Assembly: GCA_007127395.1 (NCBI GenBank)
Contig: SKZL01000226.1
Span: 1-5,366 of the forward strand
Source of the DNA: Balneolaceae bacterium
GTDB taxonomy: Bacteria > Bacteroidota > Rhodothermia > Balneolales > Balneolaceae
Direction of reading: 5' to 3'
DNA: 5,366 bases
Each line of letters starts with the position of its first letter. The stretch's first letter is position 1. Below, in pieces: positions 1 through 5,016 of the stretch. The notes under the pieces were generated by a model. That model searched no databases. It had not been told where the DNA came from and worked only from the letters and a program-made list of their open reading frames with translations. Both the position numbers and the translations under genes were made by a program.

Positions 1-141
1 CGGAAAGCAGCAAGAATTGATAATGCAACCTTAGATGGAGGAAAAAATGATATACCTCTTTCAAAATGGCCATCGGTTCACGATACAGAAAATTTATTAA
101 ACATTATGATTATGAATACAATAATTATTGAAAACTTTTGA
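1..141 (+). CDS. C-terminal fragment of an unrecognised protein
   Basis: Frame 1 is open from the window edge to a TGA at 139-141 and gives 46 residues. The other two forward frames close within the first 35 bases, so this is the best forward reading. The peptide contains DNATLDGGKNDIPLSKWPSV and ends in an Ile/Met/Asn-rich tail (NIMIMNTIIIENF). I do not recognise a family. It is more AT-rich than the genes that follow, which may mark a different origin or simply a loosely conserved C-terminus. No terminator with a T-tract follows. A 7-bp stem with a 4-base loop (181-187 with 192-198, one G-T pair) lies 40 bp downstream without a T-run. An open frame this short could occur by chance, so confidence is limited. 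Confidence 0.4.
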   Translation, partial: RKAARIDNATLDGGKNDIPLSKWPSVHDTENLLNIMIMNTIIIENF

Positions 142-198
142 TAGAACATTCAAACTCCCCGACAAGCCTGTTGGATACCTCTTAGCAATTGTGCTGAG

Positions 199-235
199 CC
201 TGACAAAAGGCCTGTCTTGATCCTGACAAAAGGCC
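199..235. repeat. 14-bp direct repeat CCTGACAAAAGGCC, two copies
   Basis: Two identical copies of CCTGACAAAAGGCC lie at 199-212 and 222-235, 23 bp start to start, about two helical turns apart. With the preceding G, the first copy contains a small inverted repeat (GCCT...AGGC). The pair sits 52 bp before the start codon at 287, where an upstream regulator could bind. A small stem-loop (181-198) lies just before it. The repeat is seen directly; a regulatory role is inference, and it could equally be a relic of a dispersed repeat. Confidence 0.6.
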
Positions 236-286
236 CGCTATGGCGTTCAAAGTATCGATTTAAAGTATTGTAAAGCCACCATCATA

Positions 287-1231
287 ATGATATTTTATGA
301 TGATATGCTAAAGAATCGTATTGAACATTCAATTCAAGCTACAATCTATTCGGAAGAGCTCTGGATGGGAAAAAAAAGTGCGCATGAGCAATCGCTTGGC
401 AGGATCCTTGATCCATATCTGAAAAAGAGATCACATCAACAGAAAGATCCGGTCCTCGATTTTCTGTTTGAGTACTACCCCTTCCGCATATCCCACCTAA
501 AAAAGTGGACGCCCGGAGTAGGTGTGTTGATGGAGTATTCGGATGTGAACGAGTTGCCGGAGCATTCAGAGTTGATCACGGATGGACAGAGAGCGCATCT
601 GAACCCTTTGCTGTTTCCTAAAAATAGAAGGTCTGCTATACGCTGGATTCTTCAGTTATTGGAAAAATCACAGCATAGAAAACCGATGTTTGGTTGTTTC
701 GGAATGCATGAATGGGCGATGGTTTATCGTACAACGGATATTCGTCATGATCAGATACCACTCAGATTGTCGGACGATGAGATTGCGGAGTTTGTTGAGT
801 CGCGTCCGCTTCTCTGCACACACTTTGATGCTTTTCGTTTTTTTACTGAGAAAGCACAGCCGATGAATAAAAACCGGCTTAGCCGTGAAAATTTTGAAGA
901 GATGGAGCAGCCCGGTTGCGTTCATACCAATATGGACCTCTATAAGTGGACAACCAAAATCTATCCCTGGGTTTCCGGTGAACTTCTTCATGATGCATTT
1001 CTCAATGCAGCAGAGGCAAGAAAAATCGATATGCAGGCGAGTCCCTACGATGCCACTGAATTTGGCCTGGATCCGATCCGAATTGAAACAGAGGAGGGAA
1101 GAAAAGTCTATCTGGAGCTACAGATGGAGATCTATCAAAATTCAATACCCATCAGGGAGCGCCTCATCCATGAATGTCGAAAAATCCTGGAGATGGTTAA
1201 AAAATCACCTTCACGAAGCTTAACCCCATGA
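287..1231 (+). CDS. Conserved protein of the family labelled '3-methyladenine DNA glycosylase' (function unproven)
   Basis: A 314-aa soluble protein with no signal peptide or membrane segment. From memory it matches a family, widespread in actinobacteria and also found in Bacteroidota, that databases call 3-methyladenine DNA glycosylase; I know of no direct evidence for that activity. Conserved blocks visible here are PVLDFLFEYYPFR (55-67), KWTPGVGV (73-80), FGCFGMHEWAMVYR (135-148), HFDAFRFFT (179-187), EQPGCVHTNMDLYKW (207-221) and DMQASPYD (248-255). They are rich in His, Cys, Trp and Asp, which suggests an active or metal-binding site. I do not see the helix-hairpin-helix Gly/Pro...Asp signature of AlkA/Tag enzymes. 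The start at 287 has no Shine-Dalgarno site; ATG 305 (residue 7) is a possible alternative. The length of about 300 aa fits the family, so the gene looks intact. It appears monocistronic and converges on anmK. Confidence 0.85.
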   Translation: MIFYDDMLKNRIEHSIQATIYSEELWMGKKSAHEQSLGRILDPYLKKRSHQQKDPVLDFLFEYYPFRISHLKKWTPGVGVLMEYSDVNELPEHSELITDGQRAHLNPLLFPKNRRSAIRWILQLLEKSQHRKPMFGCFGMHEWAMVYRTTDIRHDQIPLRLSDDEIAEFVESRPLLCTHFDAFRFFTEKAQPMNKNRLSRENFEEMEQPGCVHTNMDLYKWTTKIYPWVSGELLHDAFLNAAEARKIDMQASPYDATEFGLDPIRIETEEGRKVYLELQMEIYQNSIPIRERLIHECRKILEMVKKSPSRSLTP

Positions 1232-1402
1232 ACTCCCGATGGATCTGGACTGTCACTGCGTTCCAGCCTGCACCCTTTGCACTCCCGAAGGATCGGGACT
1301 GTCGCTGAGCTCCAGCCTGAACCTTTTGAACCCCTTGAACCCCCTGAACCCGATTGCTGTCGGGACGAGACTGTCGTTGCGCTCCATCCTGCACCCCTTG
1401 AA
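1232..1402. repeat. Degenerate repeat of about 49 bp in three copies, with TCCCGA/TCGGGA hairpins
   Basis: Copies lie at about 1232-1280, 1281-1329 and 1348-1402. The first two have a period of exactly 49 bp; the third is separated by C-rich nonamers and is slightly longer. Each has a hairpin-like head followed by a core close to GACTGTCGCTGCGCTCCA and then CCTGCACC or CCTGAACC. The hairpin is TCCCGA-AGGA-TCGGGA at 1283-1298 and CCCGA-TTGCTG-TCGGG at 1349-1364; it has decayed in the first copy. The array begins right after the stop codon of the upstream gene. No T-run follows the hairpins, so they are not classical intrinsic terminators. Open frames across it on both strands are made of the repeat (QGVQGVQ or LNPLNPLNP) and are not genes. 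Confidence 0.75.
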
Positions 1403-1428
1403 CCCTCTGCTTGAACCCCCTGAACCCC
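1326..1428. repeat. C-rich nonamers of the type TTGAACCCC
   Basis: One block reads TTGAACCCC (1326-1334), TTGAACCCC (1335-1343), CTGAACCCG (1344-1352). A second reads TTGAACCCT (1398-1406), a 4-base CTGC, TTGAACCCC (1411-1419), CTGAACCCC (1420-1428). The second block ends 6 bp before the anmK stop codon at 1435-1437. In the anmK transcript it would be G-rich, with runs of 4, 5, 3 and 4 G separated by 4, 10 and 5 bases. That is close to, but looser than, a standard G-quadruplex pattern. The blocks are interleaved with the 49-bp repeats, so both probably belong to one expanding intergenic element. Confidence 0.7.
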
Positions 1429-1434
1429 TTGTAC

Positions 1435-2670
1435 TTAATCCGGGAAGCTAATTTTTCCAAAATTCACATGAGTCTGATTTTGCCCTTGATCTTCACTATT
1501 CGGGTCCCCGGTATTGAAAAGAAAACCTTCTCCTGCAAGCATCTCGTTGGCCAATACAGCAAAGAGTACCGCCTCTTTTGCATCTGGATCGATTCCCAGT
1601 TTTGAAAAATTTTCAACTCTAAAACTGGGTAAGAGAGACTTTAATCTCCGGACCAGAAGCGGATTCCGTGCTCCTCCTCCGCTGATGTATACAACTTGTT
1701 TGAAATCACTCTCATTACAGGTAGTACTGATATGATCCGCAATGGTTACGGCCGAAAGCTCTGTTACCGTGCGAATCAAATCCTCCTTCTTCAACGTATC
1801 AATATTTAAACCCGCCTCAAGGATCTTCTTATTGAGCCACTCTATACTGAAGAACTCAGGACCGGTGGTTTTACTGCCTCCGCCGATGAACCATGGCTCA
1901 CTCAGAAGTTCCTTCAATAACGTTTGGTGCACACTGCCTGATGCTGCGATCTCAGAGTCCCGATCAAACGGAAGGTTAAAATAGATTTGGGTACATTTGT
2001 CGATAAGAGTATTACCGGGTCCGGTATCTGTGGTAAAAGCTTCATTTTTGGTTTCACTGCTTACAGGCAGATAGGTATAGTTGCCGATGCCACCGATATT
2101 CAGCAGGATTCTGGATTCATTTTGGTCCTTGAACAGAAGGTTGTCAATAAGTCCGGCCATGGGTGCACCCTCGCCGTTAAAGGCTGTATGCTTCTGACGA
2201 AAATCGCTTACCGTCAGGATTCCGGTTTTTACCGCGATCTGATCGCCGTCGCCTATCTGCAGGGTTGTGTTCAATGGGTTGGTTTTTCCGCCCTGATCTC
2301 TGGCCGGATAGTGGTAGATGGTTTGACCATGACTTGCGATGCAGTCTACATCAGCCGAATTTACTCCCCATACTTTCAGGGCCTCCAATATCCATTCCGC
2401 ATGCAGCCTTGCCAGCCGGGTATGCAGATAACAAACTTCAGCGAGATTGGCGCTCTCGACTGAGGAGATTTTTCTAAGCTCATCGGCGAAATCTTCGGAG
2501 TACTCTTTTGTCACAAACCGGTTCAAAGAAACATTCGTCTCCTCGCCTGCCCCACTGATAGTGCAGAGTGCGATATCGAGTCCGTCCAGTGATGTTCCGG
2601 ACATCAAACCGATGATCCTTCTCTCCTTTTTACGCGCAATGGTGTTAAGTTTTAAAATATTGGGATTCAT
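1435..2670 (-). CDS. anmK: Anhydro-N-acetylmuramic acid kinase
   Basis: AnmK phosphorylates and hydrolyses 1,6-anhydro-MurNAc with ATP to give MurNAc-6-phosphate, a cytosolic step in peptidoglycan recycling. The 411-aa product shows the family hallmarks in order: GLMSGTSLDGLDIA (21-34, nucleotide-binding turn), ASHGQTI (112-118), VSDFRQKHTAFNGEGAPMA (154-172), LLNIGGIGN (189-197), TDTGPGN (214-220), YISGGGARNPLL (328-339) and DPDAKEAVLFAVLANE (361-376). From family knowledge, Asp215 of the DTGPGN motif is probably the catalytic base. The protein is about 40 residues longer than the E. coli enzyme (369 aa), because of a 20-residue N-terminal lead and small insertions. The start at 2670 is the only reasonable one, since the next in-frame Met lies inside the first motif. 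No Shine-Dalgarno site is seen. It is transcribed alone, convergent with the gene on its left and divergent from the acidic protein on its right. The stop codon is followed almost at once by repeats. Confidence 0.97.
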   Translation of the reverse strand: MNPNILKLNTIARKKERRIIGLMSGTSLDGLDIALCTISGAGEETNVSLNRFVTKEYSEDFADELRKISSVESANLAEVCYLHTRLARLHAEWILEALKVWGVNSADVDCIASHGQTIYHYPARDQGGKTNPLNTTLQIGDGDQIAVKTGILTVSDFRQKHTAFNGEGAPMAGLIDNLLFKDQNESRILLNIGGIGNYTYLPVSSETKNEAFTTDTGPGNTLIDKCTQIYFNLPFDRDSEIAASGSVHQTLLKELLSEPWFIGGGSKTTGPEFFSIEWLNKKILEAGLNIDTLKKEDLIRTVTELSAVTIADHISTTCNESDFKQVVYISGGGARNPLLVRRLKSLLPSFRVENFSKLGIDPDAKEAVLFAVLANEMLAGEGFLFNTGDPNSEDQGQNQTHVNFGKISFPD

Positions 2671-2723
2671 TCGGCTTCGTTTTACTGATTGGTGGTTTAG
2701 AGCAACAGAGATCCTTTAAATTA

Positions 2724-2813
2724 CCCGACCCCGAAAGTTTCGGAAAATCCTTCAAATTTTTTGTACCTGACCTTAGTCGGGGCTCATTTTTTGAACCCCG
2801 CCAGCAATCGGGG
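2724..2813. other. Inverted-repeat-rich divergent intergenic region
   Basis: Four alternating arms are visible: CCCCG (2729-2733), CGGGG (2778-2782), CCCCG (2796-2800) and CGGGG (2809-2813). The middle CCCCG can pair upstream as a 9-bp stem with one mismatch and a T5 loop (2778-2786 with 2792-2800). It can instead pair downstream with 2809-2813 across 8 bases. CCCGAC (2724-2729) can also pair with GTCGGG (2776-2781). A compact palindrome, CCGAAA-G-TTTCGG, lies at 2731-2743. The region lies between anmK and the acidic gene, so it could be in either leader. Read on the minus strand, 2796-2813 closely matches the hairpin at 1349-1364, so part of it is probably a dispersed repeat. Confidence 0.55.
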
Positions 2814-2864
2814 AAAGGAATCCATTTAAGGTTTTTAAAAGCCTTCTGTTTTAATAAATGAAAA

Positions 2865-2891
2865 CTGTTACTATACTTTGTGGTATATAAT
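2865..2891 (+). promoter_or_regulatory. Possible promoter for the acidic small protein (perfect TATAAT)
   Basis: A perfect -10 hexamer TATAAT lies at 2886-2891, 65 bp before the chosen start codon. Upstream only weak -35 matches such as CTGTTA (2865-2870) are seen. The -10 overlaps a short inverted repeat, TATAC (2872-2876) and GTATA (2883-2887). The Bacteroidota-type -7 motif TAnnTTTG is not present at the right place. The call rests on one hexamer in AT-rich DNA. Confidence 0.35.
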
Positions 2892-2956
2892 CCGGTAAGA
2901 TTAAATTAATAAAGATTGAGCTGAGTTTCTTAACAATAAGATGAGTGAGCATATCT

Positions 2957-3205
2957 ATGGAAGATCAAAATGAATCCCAATATGAAGAGTGGCAAAAGGA
3001 TGTTGAATATCTGGTCGGTGTCTTGAAAGAGAGCTTTGAATCGGATGAAGCGCGCTACAATCTGGATGAGTTAAACGACATTCTCTATGTGGAGCTGGAG
3101 GGTTTGGATGAGTACAGTGATGAGGAGATCATTGAGATTGCTGAGCCCATTCTGAATGAGATTGAGCTCGATTTTGAGGATGTAGTATTGTTGCCATTGG
3201 GATGA
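2957..3205 (+). CDS. Small, very acidic protein of unknown function
   Basis: An 82-aa protein I cannot assign to a family. It has 19 Glu and 9 Asp against 2 Lys and 1 Arg, a net charge near -25. It has no signal peptide, membrane segment or cysteine. Acidic residues alternate with Leu, Ile and Val in a way that suggests amphipathic helices, and it ends in a hydrophobic VVLLPLG tail. ATG 2957 is preferred over the in-frame GTG at 2945 because it is the first ATG and the GTG adds only four residues; neither has a clear ribosome site. It lies upstream of, and on the same strand as, the ABC operon, but 195 bp of repeats and a separate promoter intervene, so it is probably its own unit. DNA mimicry or a protein-binding role are only guesses from charge. 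Confidence 0.75.
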   Translation: MEDQNESQYEEWQKDVEYLVGVLKESFESDEARYNLDELNDILYVELEGLDEYSDEEIIEIAEPILNEIELDFEDVVLLPLG

Positions 3206-3208
3206 GGC

Positions 3209-3256
3209 ACAGGGTGCAAGGGGTACAGGGTGCAAGGGGTACAGGGTGCAAGGGCA
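3209..3256 (+). repeat. 16-bp tandem repeat ACAGGGTGCAAGGGGT, three copies
   Basis: Two perfect units (3209-3224, 3225-3240) and a third matching 14 of 16 bases (3241-3256, ending CA instead of GT). The array starts 4 bases after the stop codon of the acidic gene. It contains six runs of three or four G separated by loops of 4-5 bases, which is a canonical G-quadruplex pattern on the coding strand. The reverse complement shares words such as TGCACCC and CCCCTTG with the repeats at 1260-1430, so the two arrays look related. There are no spacers, so it is not a CRISPR. Confidence 0.9.
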
Positions 3257-3273
3257 AGAGACAAGGTCAGGGG

Positions 3274-3300
3274 CCTTCTGCCCTCTGCCTTTTGCCTTCT
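3274..3300. repeat. Heptamer repeat of the type CCTTCTG
   Basis: Consecutive heptamers CCTTCTG (3274-3280), CCCTCTG (3281-3287), CCTTTTG (3288-3294) and a final partial CCTTCT (3295-3300). This resembles the short tandemly repeated heptamers known from intergenic DNA of several bacterial groups. TGCCCT (3279-3284) can pair with AGGGCA (3251-3256) and CCTT (3274-3277) with AAGG (3263-3266), so the 3' untranslated region of the acidic gene could fold into a nested stem. Confidence 0.6.
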
Positions 3301-3337
3301 CTATAAAATTTCCTACCCAAAAAAATTTCTCCAACCC

Positions 3338-3366
3338 TTGCATAAAAGTCACTGTATTAGTATACT
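3338..3366 (+). promoter_or_regulatory. Promoter of the ABC transporter operon
   Basis: TTGCAT (3338-3343) and TATACT (3361-3366) are separated by exactly 17 bp. The -10 matches the sigma-70 consensus at five of six positions; the -35 keeps only the TTG. Transcription would start near 3373, leaving a leader of about 28 bases before ATG 3401. A palindrome covers the spacer and the -10, which supports the assignment. No other equally good promoter lies between the acidic gene and the operon. Confidence 0.6.
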
Positions 3367-3374
3367 CATACAGT
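3351..3374. promoter_or_regulatory. 24-bp palindromic operator, probably for the GntR/YtrA-type regulator
   Basis: The site has perfect 7-bp outer arms, ACTGTAT (3351-3357) and ATACAGT (3368-3374), around a central AGTATACT. Only one symmetric pair (3358 with 3367) breaks the two-fold symmetry, so 22 of 24 positions agree. It lies across the promoter spacer and fully covers the -10, so a bound dimer should block RNA polymerase. A second small inverted repeat, CAGT-ATA-ACTG (3371-3381), overlaps its right end. Dimeric GntR-family regulators bind such sites, and the last gene of the operon encodes one, so autoregulation is the natural inference. Confidence 0.7.
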
Positions 3375-3400
3375 ATAACTGATAAACCAACACTAATATC

Positions 3401-4249
3401 ATGGTAAATATTGAAAAGCTAACCTTCGCTTTTAAGAAGAGTCAGCCGCTTTTTACGGGGTTGGACATGAAACTGGAAAAGGGAAATACATATGGATTGT
3501 TTGGGCTGAATGGTGCGGGGAAAACGACTCTTTTAAATCACATCTCAGGTATGCTATTTCCGGATTCCGGGATTTGCACTCTGGACGGTTCACCAGTAAG
3601 AGAGAGGTTACCGGAGGTATTAAGTAACCTATTTATACTGCCGGAACAGTTTGAGTTGCCAAAAATGGATGCACTTCAGTATATCGACCTGTTTGGCCCA
3701 TTTTACCCACAATTTGATTTCAAATATATGACAGATACTCTGGATGAATTTCAGGTTGAACCTGCCAAAAATCTCACTGAACTCTCATATGGCCAGAGAA
3801 AGAAGTTTCTGATTGCATTTGCTCTTGCAAGCAGGGCGGGCCTTCTATTGATGGATGAACCCACCAATGGTCTGGATATCCCATCAAAAAGTCAGTTTCG
3901 GAAGATTATGGCTGCGACTGATAACAGTGACCGGTGTGTTGTTATTTCCACACACCAGGTGAGGGATCTTGATACTTTAATCGATCGTATCACTGTACTT
4001 CACGATGGATCTATCATATTTGATCAGACGGTGCAATCAATCATAGAAAAGCTCACTTTTTTAAAGCTTGAAACTGATAGTAACCGAACAAACATATATA
4101 GTGAAGAGATCCTGGGAGGTGTATCGGCTATTTGTATACGTGAGGAGCATGACAGGGATACACAAATTGATCTTGAGCTTCTGTTCAATGGCATCATCAT
4201 GCAAACTAAAAACCTGAACAGTGCATTTCAAAACGGAGGAACAGCATGA
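3401..4249 (+). CDS. ABC transporter ATP-binding protein (YtrB-like)
   Basis: A 282-aa cytoplasmic ATPase that would power the permease encoded next. Walker A is GLNGAGKT (35-42), the Q-loop glutamine is Gln83, the signature is LSYGQ (128-132) in place of LSGGQ, Walker B is LLLMDEP (148-154) with catalytic Glu153, the D-loop is GLD (157-159) and the switch histidine is His185. All residues needed for ATP hydrolysis are present. About 70 residues after the core (from about 210) form a divergent C-terminal extension. The start at 3401 has no Shine-Dalgarno site but places the first beta strand correctly before Walker A. The gene overlaps the permease by four bases (ATGA). The partner regulator suggests the YtrA/YtrB type of exporter system, some of which respond to cell-wall-active compounds; the substrate here is unknown. 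Confidence 0.93.
   Translation: MVNIEKLTFAFKKSQPLFTGLDMKLEKGNTYGLFGLNGAGKTTLLNHISGMLFPDSGICTLDGSPVRERLPEVLSNLFILPEQFELPKMDALQYIDLFGPFYPQFDFKYMTDTLDEFQVEPAKNLTELSYGQRKKFLIAFALASRAGLLLMDEPTNGLDIPSKSQFRKIMAATDNSDRCVVISTHQVRDLDTLIDRITVLHDGSIIFDQTVQSIIEKLTFLKLETDSNRTNIYSEEILGGVSAICIREEHDRDTQIDLELLFNGIIMQTKNLNSAFQNGGTA
4235..4239 (+). promoter_or_regulatory. Strong Shine-Dalgarno site (GGAGG) for the permease
   Basis: GGAGG ends six bases before ATG 4246, inside the end of the ATPase gene. It fixes the permease start and supports translation by re-initiation across the ATGA overlap. The leading genes of this window have no such site. Confidence 0.8.
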
Positions 4250-5016
4250 TACATTTAGAACCGGTTAATCAATTGTCATTCCACAGGTTACTGCAAGTTT
4301 GCAAACTGACCTATTACAAGAACCGACGTCAGTGGCTCACGGGGCTTCTTGCCGCTTCGGGTATCATTCTTGTGGTATGGGTACTTCCTCTGTTGATCTC
4401 AGGGTTCACTTCAGGAAGTATAAGTGGTCCGTCCGACTACTCCTTTGCAATGTTTGTTTTTGTTTTGTGGGGGTTACTTGTGACCAGTGATATTTTCCAG
4501 GAGTTGCACTCCCCTGCTACCGCTTATCAATCATTGACACTGCCTGCAACATCGGGTGAGAAATTTCTGGCTGCATGGATCTTAACATTTCCATTTTTGT
4601 TACTGGTCTTCATTGCATCCCTTTTCGTAATAAGTTTACTGGTATCCGTCATCTATGGCATCCTGAACGGCGGTTTATCCTTTTCTACTATCTATCTGCC
4701 ATTTTCTTCTGAAACTTATGAACTGACAACCCGCTACTTTTATTACAACAGCCTCTTCTTACTGGGAGCCATTCTATTTAAGAAAAACAACTTCCTAAAG
4801 ACGCTCCTTGCAATCATCACCATTGTTATCTCATTTCTATTTTTGACTGCAGTGACCATGTTTATTATCACGGCCGGATCAGGAGTTGACAGCTTTTCCT
4901 TTCAACTAGATGATCCGCACCTAATGGACACAATATCACGCATCTTCATGTTTGTTGTTGCGTTCACGTCATTACTACTGACTTATTTACTATTGAAAAA
5001 ACGACAGGTGGTATAA
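4246..5016 (+). CDS. ABC transporter permease, six predicted membrane segments
   Basis: A 256-aa integral membrane protein with hydrophobic segments at about 33-53, 66-83, 109-138 (long), 163-178, 184-209 and 230-250, and a positively charged end (KKRQ). The loop between the second and third segments contains SLTLPATSGEKFLAAWI (96-112). A Leu-Pro-Ala...Glu-Lys-Phe loop like this recurs in ABC-2-type permeases of Bacteroidota. The N-terminal 30 residues are basic and probably cytoplasmic, a possible contact with the ATPase. A single permease gene implies a homodimer with two ATPase subunits. It overlaps the ATPase by ATGA and shares one base with the regulator start, so the three genes are translationally coupled. 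The transported compound cannot be inferred; export of a peptide, antibiotic or lipid is possible. Confidence 0.88.
   Translation: MIHLEPVNQLSFHRLLQVCKLTYYKNRRQWLTGLLAASGIILVVWVLPLLISGFTSGSISGPSDYSFAMFVFVLWGLLVTSDIFQELHSPATAYQSLTLPATSGEKFLAAWILTFPFLLLVFIASLFVISLLVSVIYGILNGGLSFSTIYLPFSSETYELTTRYFYYNSLFLLGAILFKKNNFLKTLLAIITIVISFLFLTAVTMFIITAGSGVDSFSFQLDDPHLMDTISRIFMFVVAFTSLLLTYLLLKKRQVV
5006..5011 (+). promoter_or_regulatory. Shine-Dalgarno-like site AGGTGG for the regulator gene
   Basis: AGGTGG differs from AGGAGG at one base and ends four bases before ATG 5016. It supports the start that overlaps the permease stop codon by one base (TAATG). Confidence 0.6.

Noticed and set aside
181..198. 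Stem-loop after the partial gene as an intrinsic terminator
   Set aside because: The stem is only 7 bp with a G-T pair and no T-run follows it.
668..991. 107-aa minus-strand frame
   Set aside because: Antisense shadow of conserved blocks of the 314-aa protein.
1283..1364. TCCCGA/TCGGGA hairpins as a bidirectional terminator between convergent genes
   Set aside because: The stems are short and neither side has a T-tract; they recur as part of a repeat unit, so termination is possible but not shown.
1239..1451. 70-aa plus-strand frame with LNPLNPLNP
   Set aside because: Same repeat array read in another direction; no ribosome site and no recognisable domain.
1197..1460. 87-aa reading frame on the minus strand rich in QGVQGVQ and GAQRQSR
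   Set aside because: It is a direct translation of the intergenic repeats and overlaps the ends of two real genes; the repetition is in the DNA, not a protein signal.
1987..2463. 158-aa plus-strand frame antisense to anmK
   Set aside because: It lies wholly inside a well-supported gene on the other strand and has no recognised domain features.
2945..2956. GTG 2945 as start of the acidic protein
   Set aside because: It adds only four residues, has no better ribosome site and is a weaker start than ATG 2957.
3209..3300. CRISPR-like repetition
   Set aside because: Units are only 16 and 7 bp and contiguous, with no unique spacers and no cas genes nearby.
3071..3352. 93-aa minus-strand frame
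   Set aside because: Mostly translation of the tandem repeats (SCPCTLYPLHPVPLAPC) and antisense of the acidic gene.
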